Below, in pieces: positions 1-10,152 of a DNA stretch of 64,000 nt. The notes beneath the pieces were generated by a model. That model was not told where the DNA came from, made no database searches, and worked only from the letters and a program-made list of their open reading frames with translations. Location of the stretch: NCBI GenBank assembly GCA_025506515.1, contig CM046452.1, positions 42,111,874 to 42,175,873 of the forward strand, in the 5' to 3' direction. Origin of the DNA: Flaveria trinervia (Eukaryota; Streptophyta; Magnoliopsida; Asterales; Asteraceae). Each line of letters opens with the position of its first letter. The stretch's first letter is position 1. A program made the translations under genes and the position numbers.

Positions 1-580
1 CAAACAGACACAACACAACATGGACCTCCTGCTAATGCTCAGCAAGCTTCATCTTCTAATCCACAGCAGGGTCAACCTCCTTCTCCATCTGAACCTGAGA
101 GAGAGGAAGTCCCAACTGAGAAAGACAATGAAGATCAATCTGGTGCTGCAAGCCAGTCTTCTCAGTTAAAATTTAGAAAGAGAAGGAAAAGGATGCTTCT
201 AAACCAAACTCTAAGAAGAAGAAGAAGCTTGCATCCCCTTATGAACCTCAGGATGAATCAGGACAGCCTGAGGATGTGCAGCCAGAGGATGCTCAATCAA
301 CTCCAACTTCAGTAGCTCCTCTAGCATGAGGAAGACCCATCTTGTCTTGGACATACACCACAAATCCAAAAAGGTGGCATGTTATTAGAGATCAAGGCAT
401 TGAGGACATCTATACATGGCAAGATATGTTTCACTTGCCTCTGCATGATCTCTTTAACATGAGAAGACACTTTGACAGTCTAAAGGATCCTGATCATCTT
501 ATGAAGAAAGGAATGGTGATCATCCTAATGAGGACTGTTAACATCTATAGTTTTCTAAATGTTTTGGTAGCATCAGCCTA
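1..580 (+). pseudogene. C-terminal part of the aORF protein of A1 (broken)
   Basis: The first 330 bases encode a Gln/Pro/Ser/Glu-rich linker followed by a Lys/Arg cluster (about 170-230). A frameshift separates this from the C-terminal block at 342-581, which contains the stretch SWTYTTNPKRWHVIRDQGIE. The same block is found on the minus strand in A2 (24431-24822), and a related one in D around 26227, where the matching phrase is TWTYFEDLNVYAVKREKGIE. The ORF ends in the polypurine tract, as in the other elements. Function is unknown; such ORFs are often called envelope-like, but no signal peptide or membrane segment is visible here. Confidence 0.7.
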
Positions 581-589
581 GGGGGAGTT

Positions 590-1389
590 TGTAGAGATTA
601 ATGAAGAGGCTGATGCAACCTAAACATCTTTAGTCTTTCCTGCATGCTGCACAAGTGCATTGAAGTGGAATGCTTCGGAAGTTTCACATGTTCAAAATAA
701 ACACTCTAAGTGTGAAATCTTCCGAAGCCAAGACAAACATCTTCCGAAGCCAAAGATGAAGTCTTCCGAAGCCTCAGATACAAAGTCTTCCAAAGCTTGA
801 AGTTCATGAAGACAGATTTCTTCCGAAAACTTTTAGTAACATGCTTTATCTGATGTACTGTTCCATAAACCTGGACACCTTTTCGCTGCAACTCTGCAAG
901 TCACCAACAAACATGGTTTGGTGAAAAGGTCCATGCTTTTGGTAACTGTACATTGAGGTCTTGAGTCTGTAACTTTCTACTTTATGTACTTTATCCTTTT
1001 TGTAATAGATCAGGATGTGAGCTATGGCATGTCATAGTCACTAGTCAAAAGGCAATCTGCCTTTTGACTCTACAATTGATTTTGTGTGTGTCTAGTCAAC
1101 TGTATCCAGCTAGCTTTCAAAGTATAGCCGGTTATGGGATGTTGTATAAGTATCTCATGTTCTTGTATTTTTCAAATATGCTTTTGTAACACTTGTAATA
1201 GAACATAGAGAAGGCAATATACTGCATTCTTGAAAACCAAACACTTGTGTTCTTTGTGTTATGTCTCAAATATTACTTGTGTTCTTAGTGTCACCACTTG
1301 GTTAATCCAGTTTACTATTTGATCTAAGCTTAGTTTATCTCCTTTTTGTGTTGTTGTGTTGTAACTCTTCATTCTTCAACAATCCTGCA
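590..1389 (+). repeat. 3' LTR of A1 (family A)
   Basis: An 800-bp LTR starting TGTAGAGATT just after the polypurine tract and ending ATCCTGCA. Its middle (676-830) is crowded with copies of the 9-mer CTTCCGAAG or CTTCGGAAG and one-base variants. A TATA-like TATAAGTA lies at 1145-1152, corresponding to the TATAAAGTATC of A2. The minus-strand family A LTRs align throughout. Confidence 0.85.
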
Positions 1390-1961
1390 CCTTCCCCGAC
1401 AATTACAAAACTTTGAGAAGTGGTTTTATGATAACAATATGGGGGAAGCTATGATAAGGGTGAAAAGTGGAGTTGAGTTTAGACTGTTTGAGCCTATGGA
1501 AGTGTTTGGATTATGCAATGAAGATTGTTGGTTCTTTGTGAAAATCATATCAAAGCAGGGGCAGGAGAGGACACAAGGAAAAAGCTAGTCTGTTCATGAT
1601 AATGGCCAATAAGGCTAGAGGTGTGAGGAAAGAAGTGAAGGAGCTTGTAGAGAAGGTTAGAGCTCAAGATTAATTGGATATGGATGTGAGGGACTTATCA
1701 AGAAAATTTGAGCAAGCTAGTGCTCGTCCCAAGGGAGCTAATGAAGCAGTAGGTGAACAAAGTGAATCATTTGCTGAAGCTCCCGTGGAAGAAGCTACAG
1801 GAGGTAATGAAGAAATAACATAAGTAGCCGGGAAAACTAAAGCTGAACAAGGAGAATCTATGCTTGAAGCCCCATGGAAGAAGCTGCGGGAGCAAGTATA
1901 GATACATCAGATGCAGCAGGAGAGACTAGAGCAGATGTTTCAAATAAAGACAAGTGAATAC
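1390..1961 (+). pseudogene. C-terminal part of the aORF protein of F (broken)
   Basis: Translation from 1390 gives a block with the phrase EKWFYDNNMGEAMIRVKSG, then a stop at 1586-1588. Other frames then give a Glu/Ala-rich tail with an imperfect internal repeat around GEQSESFAEAP and EQGESMLEAP. The first block resembles KWWYYDWRTGEAVIVL in the aORF of D (about 25790-25850, minus), which places it near the aORF C-terminus. It is broken by the stop and frameshifts. Role unknown. Confidence 0.55.
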
Positions 1962-1987
1962 GGTGAGGTCCAACCTAGGGGGAGTAT

Positions 1988-2516
1988 TGAAGATCATGTT
2001 TAGGTTGGACTCACCTTAGATTAGATTATGTTTATATTACTTTGTAATAGGTCTAATGTTAGTCTACTTTTTTATGTAGTTCACTTAGTTTAGTTTTGAA
2101 GTCCAGCAAAACTATGAACGAAACTGTAGTTTCGCTCATAGTAAGTTGTCTTAGTTCACCCAGCGAAACTTTTGTTTCTACCGGGCGAAACTATAGTTTC
2201 GACAGTATAGTTTCGCTGACAGCGAAACTGTCTGTGAAACTAAGATTGCTATGTATAGATTTGATCATTTTCATTGTTGGGTAACCTTGCAAAACCCTAA
2301 TCATTTATCATTGTTGCAAGTGACCTTTCTAAGCGGTATATTCACAAAAATATAATGGGGCTTTGTTATTATCGAGTGTATTGATCCTCATTGTTCTTAG
2401 TTTGATACATTTGTGGTTGTTTTTAACCTTCTTCATCTTTGTTATCTATTGTTTATATTTGATATTGAACGATTCAACATCTCATTTGTACTGCAAATCA
2501 ATCAAATGGACCAACA
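1988..2516 (+). repeat. 3' LTR of element F
   Basis: About 529 bp, from TGAAGATCATG after the polypurine tract to GGACCAACA. The right edge is fixed by the switch to B reverse transcriptase at 2517. A cluster of GAAACT palindromes at 2113-2245 fills the U3-like part. The T-rich half after 2340 encodes a hydrophobic peptide by chance (2363-2560); I do not regard it as a gene. Confidence 0.65.
2113..2245 (+). repeat. Palindrome cluster GAAACT/AGTTTC in the F LTR
   Basis: About eight copies of CGAAACT or its complement AGTTTCG lie in about 130 bp, several paired head to head. One pair is the perfect 16-bp palindrome CGAAACTATAGTTTCG (about 2184-2199). The position matches the palindrome clusters of the other LTR families here, although the motif differs. 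Confidence 0.8.
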
Positions 2517-3170
2517 TCAGTCATGTTGAATCTTGTAAGTATGTCTTGTACGTACTTTGACTGACTTTTGAAGATACCACTATCAACTTTCTTCACTTGA
2601 ATTCCTAGAGAGATATTGAGTTCTCCCATAGCACTCATTTTAAATCTATTCTTCATAAGCTTCTCGTAGTCTTTGTAGAATTTTGGATTTGTTGAACCAA
2701 AGATAATGTTATCCACATATACTTGAACTAGCATTAAGTAATTCCATGTTCCTTTGATGAAGAGAGTTCCATATATAGTACCCTTTTTGTAGCCATGTTG
2801 ATAGAGATACTGAGATAGAGTCTCATACCATTTCTTTGCAGCTTGGTGCAGTCCATAAAGAGCTTTATGAAGCTTGTAGACATAATCAAGATGATCAGGA
2901 TCTTTAAAACCTAGTGGTTGTTTGACATATACCTCTTCATCAATCACTCCATATAGAAAAGCACACTTGACATCAAGCTAGTAGATCTTGAAATCCTTGG
3001 ATTCAACAAAAGCTAGGAATATTCTAACAACTGCAAGTCTTGCTACAGTAGCAAAAACATCTGTGTAGTCAATTACTTCTTCTTGTGTGTACCCTTGGAC
3101 AAATAGACATGGCTTGTATTTTATAAAAAGTCCTCTATCATCCTTCTTGTTCCTAAACACCTATTTTGTT
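2517..3170 (-). pseudogene. pol: Reverse transcriptase fragment of B
   Basis: Two minus-strand open stretches (3160-2978 and 2947-2517) encode the copia reverse transcriptase, from RNKKDDRGLFIKYKP through KALYGLHQAAKKWYETLS to the KYVQDILTRFNMTD region. The catalytic YVDD is YVDN (about 2708-2719), a GAC-to-AAC change that removes a metal-binding Asp. The fragment ends at the F insertion, so RNase H is absent. A stop near 2977 separates the two stretches. Confidence 0.85.
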
Positions 3171-4070
3171 CCTAAACATTTGCATCATGGATTTTTCCTC
3201 TTGTTCTTACCCCTGCATCAACATCTCCAATGATGTTTGTGGTGGGGTGAGACTTGTGGATTATGAGTTTAAGAATCATAGCAAGTTGCTTGGAGAGATC
3301 TAAACTAGAGAAATTCAGATCAAGCATTGAAGTATCTCCACCATATCAACACACTTATCAAGAGAGACTTGATCCAATGAGTGTGTGACATCATTTATGT
3401 TGTCTTCATTGGAGTGGTTGTCAGCATTAAGAAATTATTAATCACTATCTCTACCACTATCTCCTTCTACATTTGAAGGTCATTCATTTGAGTGTTGTGC
3501 CTATACTGGAATTTTGTGGCACCTCAGATATATCAACTAAATTGACATGGTTGTGCTGAAGTAGTATTATTTGATGGTTTTCTCAACACCAATCTTGGAT
3601 CATGATCACCTATTGATAGTATATCTATGGACCTTGAAACATTCTCACAAGATTTGTTAAAATAGTTGGTAACTAGGTCATGATCAAATAGCCAATAAAG
3701 ACTAGAACCTTTCACACTAGGGGTGTGCTCATAGAAAGTCACATTGGCTGACTCCTCAACTACTTTAGTTTGGAGATTGTATAAGCTATAAGCCTTGGGT
3801 TGAAAAGAGTATCCAATAAAGTGTCCCTCATATGATTTCTCATTAAATTTGGCTATTTGGTCTTTGGTATTCAAGATGGTGCAAGGACATCTAAATGACC
3901 TGAGAAAACCAATGAAAAGTTTTCTCTTGTGCCAAAGTTCATAAGGATTCTTACCATGAGTCTTGACTACTAAAAATCTATTTTGCACACTACAAGCAGT
4001 GTTTATTCATTCTACCCAAAAGGTGATACGCAGTTTAGAGTCGAACAATGCAGTTCTTGCAGCTTCAATT
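3171..4070 (-). pseudogene. pol: Integrase C-terminal part and pol linker of B
   Basis: The minus strand at 3988-3533 encodes the integrase C-terminal segment recognised by KNPYELWHKRKLFIGFLRS and the GYSFQPKAYSLYNLQT region typical of copia pol. Left of it, to about 3171, is the poorly conserved Ser/Asn-rich linker before reverse transcriptase, with several stops. Related to A2 45401-46295. Confidence 0.75.
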
Positions 4071-4900
4071 AGTGTCATGTTTCTCCTCTTAGCAACACCA
4101 TTTTGCTGAGGAGTCCTTGGAGCACTATATTGTCTTGTAATACTCTTTTCATAACAAAGAAGACCCAAGTGAATCTTGTAAAGTCATCTTGATCACTAAA
4201 TAATATGAGGTCCTTTCTAGACTTATTACACTGGTGGGGACAAAAAGATCCATATGTAACAAGTGTAAAGGAGTAGTGATAGTTTCTTTCCTTCGGCTTA
4301 TGAGATACCTTGTGTTGCTTCCCTTTAAGGCATACAACACAATGGTCATCACTTGTAAACTCCTTCTTTGGCATTCCAGTTACCAAATCATTCTTAATTA
4401 ATATATTCATGTTTTTAAAGTTTACATGGCACATTCTTTTATGCGAGAGAAAAGACTAATCACTATTGACTTTAGATAGAAAGCATGAAACTTCTACTAA
4501 GGGAAATATTTCTTTCAAATCCATCTTGTACATGTTCCCTCTCCTGGGGGCTCTGAGCAGGATGTGCACTTAAGGAATAACCACCCGGGGTTGAGAACAA
4601 TGCACTCATGCTCAATGAAAAGCATGTTATGACTCTGATCACAAAATTGAGATACACTCAAAAGATTGTATCCAAGCTCCTTGACAAAGTTTACCTTTCC
4701 ATTGCTAAGCTTACCAATTGCGACCATGCCCCTTCTAGTAATGTAACCTCCAGCATCCCTTCCAAAAGCAACTAGCCTTCTATCAATTTTTACAAAGTTT
4801 TGGAGTAGTGACCCATTGCCTATCATGTGCATGGAACAACCACTATCAATGATCCATACATTCCTTTTTGTCTTGAGCTGTTCCTACAAAAACAGATGGT
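4071..4900 (-). pseudogene. pol: Protease, GAG-pre-integrase and integrase N-terminus of B
   Basis: The protease phrase WIIDSGCSMHM (about 4865-4833, minus) keeps the catalytic DSG. It continues with KLSNGKVNFVKELGYNLLSV. The GAG-pre-integrase and zinc-binding part follows at 4434-4200 with CVVCLKGKQHKVSHK. Most of the integrase core is deleted: the frame passes from FTWVFFVMKR near 4160 almost directly into sequence near the end of the core, losing the second catalytic Asp. Frameshifts near 4515 and 4210. Confidence 0.8.
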
Positions 4901-6340
4901 TAGTTACATTCGGAAACCTAATCCTTGTTGGTCATGGCTTATCAAAAGAACTTGAAGACAATACAATAGTAATTGATCGTATGGTCAAATTTGGAGGATC
5001 ATTTCATGATGTTGATGAAAAAATTTCACTCACATGGTCTTTCTTTGTCTTCCACACCACCTTTGGAAGCTTAGACTTCACCTTCAATGCTTTAGAAGTT
5101 TTGACAACTTTGGAAGTTTTGGAGACTGCACCCTTAGAAGATCTTTGTATCACTGCAACAGGCTTTAGTGCTTCGGAAGTATTCCTTTCTTCCAAGACTA
5201 AATTATCTTCTGAAGGAAAGTTGTCACTTTTCTTCTTCTTCATTTGGGAGATTCCTAAAGGAAAAGATTTTCCTTCCAAAGCTTGCTTCTTCTCCAAACT
5301 CTCAAAAGTTTCTTTCTTAATCATGTGGATAGTACTTTAAGATTGTAAAGGCAATCCTTTGCAAGATAAGAAGTACCACCACACATGACATAATCCATTT
5401 TCTTCTTTTTGATAGTATTCATTGGTAAACAAGGCTGAACTTGATCACTTTCTTTTTCCTTCTTCATATTTGTTGTTGATGTGGTAGTTTTTTTAGGGTG
5501 ACAACTACCTTGAGAATTGGATAGTTTAGGTTTTGTTGCACTAGTACACAACTGATCAACCTTCTTCATGATGATGGGATAAATTAGACATGAAATAGAA
5601 CTCCTGGTACTAGAGTTCAAGTTTGAGTCCTTGGTCTTAGCCACTTCAAAACCTTCATAGATAAAAACTTGTTTCTGCGTAGAGTTGAAGGTAGCCTTGA
5701 TCTCTTGATCCTTCCAAAAATTTCATTTGGCCTTTCTAATCAGGTTCTTCCTTTTAGACTTAGTCTTCCCAAATTGTTTTCTCTCCTCAGGAGAATGGTG
5801 AACTTTTTTAGGATACTCCTATTCACTCTTCTCAGATCTATCCTTTACTATTTCCTCTTCATCCTCTTCACTCATGGCATTTATGAGAGGAAAGCTTATC
5901 TTCACAAGTTCCACACCTAGGAGATCTTACGGACAAGATTATGTATAGAGGAGCTATCTCAGTAGATCCCAGTCCCTACATATTCTAATAATAAACTTTT
6001 TTATGGAAGGATGAGGATATAATGTTCTTGAGGTCTCTTCAAGAACACATTTTTTTGCCCTGGCTTTCCTAATCACAAGCTCAGCCTGGCATTCAGTTAA
6101 CTTAGTGATAGAATCTTTGATTTGAGTCCTATAGTTGGTGTGCTCATGTTTAAGAGTTGAAATGGTTTTCTCTAAATCTTTTATTCTAAGTTGTAATCAT
6201 TTTCAGCTCTTTAAAAGCAGATTTCATGATATTTAAAGACTCAAGATCAGATTTCATCTCTAAGTTAAAGGACCTATATCTGTTAACTTTAGCAATATAT
6301 TTACGTGTACAAAGATGTTTGAATACCTTGGCTTCATCAT
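4901..6340 (-). pseudogene. gag: Gag C-terminal extension of B
   Basis: Between the first zinc knuckle and protease lies about 1.4 kb of Gag extension. It holds a Lys/Ser-rich segment (5324-5004), a degenerate second zinc knuckle ending MCGGTSYLAKDC (about 5400-5350; first Cys is Tyr), another Lys/Ser-rich segment to 5644, and broken coiled-coil sequence at 6100-6330. It matches A2 47474-48826. CTTCCGAAG-like motifs also occur in this coding DNA (5170-5300). Confidence 0.65.
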
Positions 6341-7387
6341 GGTCAGCCATCACTGCTTGATTTGGAGATGCATCTCCACCTGAAAGCTCCAGTCAAAGCC
6401 TCCTTCTTCGATAGAAATTGTAGCTTACTGCCTTGGCTTCTTATTCTAGTTGGGTCTGTCAGTGTAGTTTGGTCTAGTTTATGCTTGGCCACTATATGTC
6501 CTCGGTGCCTTGCACTCTCTAGCAGAGTGACCCATATGGTCATAATTGTAGCACTTTACTTTGCTCTTTTCGAGCCCAAACTTGCCACTGGCTGCATTGC
6601 TTGGAAACTTTCTCCGTGTCATCTTGTAGAATTTCTTGGCTCTGTGAGTAAGAAGAACCATTTGCTAAACTATCTCCATATATTCCAAATCATCTAGATA
6701 GATACATTCAAGATCTTCATGGGTAAAGAGAAAGTTGCATGTGCTTTCATCAGAAGACACAAAGGCTTGTGCAAAGCTTGTCTCTTGGAATGGGCTTCCT
6801 TAGGTGTAGCTTTCTCTTGGTATCTTTAGAAAGGTGATGAAAGGACCTTTTGGGAGTTTTCCTGATAATAGATAAGATGATGTTATGGTTCTCCACAATC
6901 CCTTTTAACGATATGAAGGGCTAAATTCAATTAATTGCTAGAGTTATCAAATGGATTTTTCATGTTCATCTCAATGTGGTATCCACTTAGAATACCATAC
7001 AACTCTATAAGTGTAAGAGTCTTAAGAGTCTATGTTCTCTTGATAACAACAAAATAATGTGTCCATTGTCTTGGAAAAGAGGATATAAACTTCCTTACAA
7101 TGACTCTATTTTCAAGAGTTACTCCAACATCCATTAGAGTATCCACAATCTCAACATGCCTAGAGTATTATTGAGTTATGGTCTCACCTTCTTTCAAGGT
7201 GAAGTTCTCAAACTGCTACTTCAAAAGGTCCTTCTGGTTCTTTTTTGCTTTAGTGGACCCCTCATACATGAGCTTCACTGTTCACATAGTTGTTTACAGT
7301 TTTGCATTCTTGGATCCCTTATATATGGAATTTGGAAAAGCAGCTTGCAGGAAAGTCATGGCTTTTTGATCTATGTCTATTCTTTTT
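6341..7387 (-). pseudogene. gag: Gag nucleocapsid and capsid region of B
   Basis: The nucleocapsid zinc knuckle CYNYDHMGHSAREC is at 6512-6553 (minus); it is CCHC-like but the second Cys has become Tyr. Upstream (to 7387) is capsid sequence of the copia UBN2 type, much frameshifted. It is interrupted at 7392 by element C and continues at 18123. Confidence 0.7.
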
Positions 7388-7392
7388 CTATA
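7388..7392. other. Target-site duplication CTATA, left copy (element C)
   Basis: CTATA directly precedes the 5' LTR of C and is repeated exactly at 18118-18122 after the 3' LTR. B gag is continuous if C and one copy are removed, as comparison with A2 62395-62450 shows. Confidence 0.95.
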
Positions 7393-8105
7393 TGTTGGAC
7401 CAAAAGAACCAATGAGCCAGATCAGAAAAACCTTTAAGTCCGACAGACATCAAAACAACTGAAGTGATCTACAACAGCTAAAGACAAAGTTTGAAGACAA
7501 AGTCTAAAGACAACTGCTGAAGACAAAGTCTCAAGACAACTACTGAAGACAACAGCTGAAGACAAAGTCTAAAGACAACAGCTGAAGACAAAGTCTGAAG
7601 ACAAAGTCTCAGAAGTTTTCATAACAGCTGAAATAGTTCTCTTCAGTAGTTGTGATGGTATTCATTTCAGTAGTTTGTAATCAGTAGTTTTATATTATGT
7701 AAAACATCTGATGTTCTTACACTTCAGACGTTATAACTTCAGTAGTTGTAATGTTACTTTTAGTGAAGGTGTCCTCAGTTGTTATGGACATCTTCAGTAG
7801 TTTAGTTTACTTTCAGTTGTTTGTATAAATCAGTTAGATGTCACTATCAAGTTATTTCAGCTGATGTCACTATCAAGTTACGTCAGCTGATGTCACATTC
7901 CTTATAAAAGGAATGTTGACCTAATTTCCCCATACGGGAAGCTTGTCCATGAATGAAAACATTCTTTTTGCAGAAAACTCTCTCTATATAACCGTTACTG
8001 TTTGAATGAATATTCATATTATTCTTGCTAGAATTTCGTCTAATTCGTGTGCTATTCTGCTGCAAATCCTAATCTAATTGATCAAACTAGATCTCGATCC
8101 CTTCA
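7393..8105 (+). repeat. 5' LTR of element C
   Basis: 713 bp from TGTTGGACC to CTCGATCCCTTCA. The first third (7484-7620) is an array of short units such as CTGAAGACAAAGTCTGAAGA and CAGCTGAAGAC; the next 200 bp are rich in CTTCAGTAGTT. A promoter-like block is at 7837-7916. Compared with the 3' LTR it has an extra 26-bp tandem copy. Confidence 0.95.
7837..7916 (+). promoter_or_regulatory. LTR core promoter of element C: tandem bZIP-like sites and TATA box in a palindrome
   Basis: Two tandem 26-bp units (7837-7862 and 7863-7888) each contain GATGTCACTATCAAGTTA. The second has TTACGTCA (7878-7885); the 3' LTR counterpart (17891-17898) is TGACGTCA, the palindromic core bound by plant TGA-type bZIP factors. 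The TATA box TATAAAAG (7903-7910) sits inside a perfect inverted repeat with 9-bp arms ACATTCCTT and AAGGAATGT (7895-7916). Function as promoter is inferred from position and motif. Confidence 0.75.
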
Positions 8106-8107
8106 AA

Positions 8108-8119
8108 TGGTATCAGAGT
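8108..8119 (+). other. Primer-binding site of C
   Basis: TGGTATCAGAGT, two bases after the 5' LTR. It differs by one base from TGGTATCAGAGC, the usual copia site complementary to initiator tRNA-Met. Confidence 0.9.
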
Positions 8120-8335
8120 AGGTTAATCATTGATCGATTTAACAATTGATCATTGAAACTGTTCTTTTGACATCTAAGTTTGATCGAATTAGGAAATTTG
8201 CAAGAATTGGTTATAGAGTTTGTTTTTCTGTTGCTTCCTGTGAATTAATTTGAGATTCTTCTTGTTTTAAACTGTGTTGTTGAGTTTTTGAGTTAGATCT
8301 GTTAAAATCTCATTGAACCTGTTTGAATTGGTGAA

Positions 8336-9189
8336 ATGGCTACATCAATCAATGATCCTCACAATACTGGCTCCTTAACAAAGCCTCCGATGCTTGTTAG
8401 GAGTGAGTACAACATATGGCAACGACCGAATGCTCCATCACATGTCTGTCAATAGATCAGGTTGTTGGAAATCTGTGGTTCATGGACCATATAAGCCTAT
8501 GGTGAGTAATCCAGAAACCAATGAATGGTTCCGAAGAAGAAGAGCAATATTCAGATGAAGATCTGAAACTGTTTGAAATTGATGCTAAGCTCATGGAATT
8601 CTGGCCATGGCACTGCCTAATGAAATCTATTCTGGACTTATGCATCATGAATCTGCTCATGACCTCCAGGTTGCTCTGAAAGAATAATTTGGAGGAACTG
8701 ATAAGGTCTTAGCAAACAATAGAGAAACCTTGCCCAACATATGAGACATTCTCTCATAGAAAGGGTGCGTCACTGACTCAACAGTTTGAGCGATTCTCCT
8801 GTTTGATATCTGAATTGAAAATGGTTAAACATGAATATACAAACAGCCAGATGAACAACAGATTTCTCAGATCCCTGCCTGAGAGATGGGACACATATAC
8901 TATTGTCCTACGCTCTAGTGCAAATCTAGACAATCTATCTCTCACCTAACTTCATGGGAAACTGTTAACATTTGAAAGAAAGATAGAACAGAAAAGGAAG
9001 CTGACTTCATCTGGGAAGCTCACTCATGATTTTGTACCAGGGAATACTGCTCTGGTCGGTCAAGAGTCAGAATATGCTACATCAAAAAGTTCTTATGATG
9101 AGCATATTGATTTCTCTTCAAACAGTGGAGATCATGCTTTTGCTGGTATTGATAGTAATTCAGGATGTAATAGTGACAATCTGTGCTTT
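8336..9189 (+). pseudogene. gag: Gag N-terminal and capsid region of C (broken)
   Basis: The ATG at 8336 opens a frame beginning MATSINDPHNTGS that ends after 39 codons by frameshift. Homology continues in other frames: HGPYKPMVSNPETNEWF, then LTQQFERFSCLISELKMVKH and RFLRSLPERWDTYTIVLRS, the UBN2 capsid fold of copia Gag. Several stops interrupt it, at least two of which look like former Gln codons. The frame reaching 9190 then stays open into the nucleocapsid. Confidence 0.8.
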
Positions 9190-10152
9190 TTGATGGATGA
9201 TTTGAAAGGAATTGCTGATGATGATTTGGGAGAGATGGATATTTTGAGCCAAATGGCATTAGTTAATATCAGATCTCAAAAATTTTATAAAAGGACAGGT
9301 AGAAAATTCCCTGGTCTCTCTCGAAAAACCAAAGTTGGTTTTGACAAGAGCAAGTTTAGGTGTCGCAAGTGCCATAGACATGGACATTTTGCAAGGGAGT
9401 GTAGATCATCTGGATCTAACTCTTCTGCACCCTTTGTGACCTTTCCAGGCAATAATTCACAAAACAAAGGGCAACATTCTACCAGTTCTGGTCATCATTC
9501 ACAAATTCAATCATCTCCTGCATATTTTGTTCCTCAAGGTCAAATGCCATATCCTTATCCATGTTTTTACATGCTTCAGTCCAATCAGGTTCAAGTACCC
9601 ATAGCTCAACAATCACATGCCCTACCTGAGCCTCACCATCTCAATCAAGTCAACAATCTCAATCTCAATCTCAATCTCAATCTCAATCACATCAAAGCTT
9701 TTTCACTCCTGGAGTTGTTGACTGGAGTAATTTACCAGATGATCTTTCTGGTTATTCTGAACAAGTGTTTTCTGGTGCTGGTCAACATGGTGGTGAAAAT
9801 CCTTTTGGCCCTGGAGTCTACTGAAGGTTCATGCTCAAATGCTTCATCATCACAGGTACCACAAGTATCTTCTGAGGCTAAGGCCAAATTGTGTTCTGAG
9901 TCATGCATAGCTTCTTTTGCCTCAATTAGAGAAGCAAATGTAGCTTTAATTAATCAAAATCTTGTCCTAGAGAAAGTGATTTCCAAAAGAATAACTGAGT
10001 TTGAGTCTGTTTTAAAAGAAAAAGATGATGAGATTTACAAATTAAAATGCCAAATCACTGATGAAAAGGCTAAGGTAGAGGTCATTTTAGAAAATCATAA
10101 GAGTCTCAAAGAAACACTTGCAGCTACTCAAGTTGAGTGTGAACGTTGGTAA
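9190..10152 (+). CDS. gag: Gag nucleocapsid and coiled-coil segment of C
   Basis: A 320-residue open stretch with a perfect zinc knuckle, CRKCHRHGHFAREC (residues 58-71, nt 9361-9402), a basic segment before it, a Gln/Pro/Tyr-rich region, a short LN repeat (9655-9684) and a Glu/Lys-rich coiled coil at the end (residues 255-315). It is one piece of a long Gag: the upstream frame is broken and a one-base shift near 10150 leads into the next open stretch. The ATG at 9190 is internal to Gag and probably not a natural start. Confidence 0.8.
   Translation: MMDDLKGIADDDLGEMDILSQMALVNIRSQKFYKRTGRKFPGLSRKTKVGFDKSKFRCRKCHRHGHFARECRSSGSNSSAPFVTFPGNNSQNKGQHSTSSGHHSQIQSSPAYFVPQGQMPYPYPCFYMLQSNQVQVPIAQQSHALPEPHHLNQVNNLNLNLNLNLNHIKAFSLLELLTGVIYQMIFLVILNKCFLVLVNMVVKILLALESTEGSCSNASSSQVPQVSSEAKAKLCSESCIASFASIREANVALINQNLVLEKVISKRITEFESVLKEKDDEIYKLKCQITDEKAKVEVILENHKSLKETLAATQVECERW
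9655..9684 (+). repeat. Hexanucleotide microsatellite AATCTC x5
   Basis: Five exact copies of AATCTC inside C gag; translated as alternating Leu-Asn. In-frame unit length means it can vary without breaking Gag. Confidence 0.9.

Larger units (their letters stand above)
1..1389 (+). mobile_element. Element A1: 3' end of a Sirevirus-like copia element
   Basis: This is the last part of a plus-strand copia element whose 5' part lies left of the window. It holds the end of the aORF (1-580), a polypurine tract reading CTAGGGGGAG just before 590, and the 3' LTR. The LTR matches those of A2 (23606-24430 and 62736-63558) and B (18404-19160) on the opposite strand, so A1, A2 and B are one family. The sequence right of 1389 belongs to element F, so A1 appears inserted into the aORF of F. 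The left copy of its target duplication is outside the window and cannot be checked. Confidence 0.8.
1390..2516 (+). mobile_element. Element F: 3' end of another copia element
   Basis: This is the end of a plus-strand element with an LTR unlike the others here. It comprises the end of an aORF, a polypurine tract (CCTAGGGGGAG, about 1974-1984) and a 3' LTR. At 2517 the sequence switches to minus-strand reverse transcriptase of element B, so F is inserted in B pol. Its 5' portion is interrupted by A1 and otherwise lies outside the window, so the duplication (TCAGT expected on the left) cannot be tested. Confidence 0.7.

Noticed and set aside
2363..2560. Hydrophobic 65-codon ORF resembling a membrane peptide
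   Set aside because: It falls in the T-rich end of the F LTR and runs across the F/B junction, so it cannot be an old gene.
4816..5340. 174-codon plus-strand ORF
   Set aside because: It lies opposite the protease and Gag extension of B; no domain, and its codons mirror the minus-strand homology.
7485..7620. CRISPR-like array of short repeats
   Set aside because: Units are short, adjacent and imperfect, with no spacers; they belong to a plant LTR.
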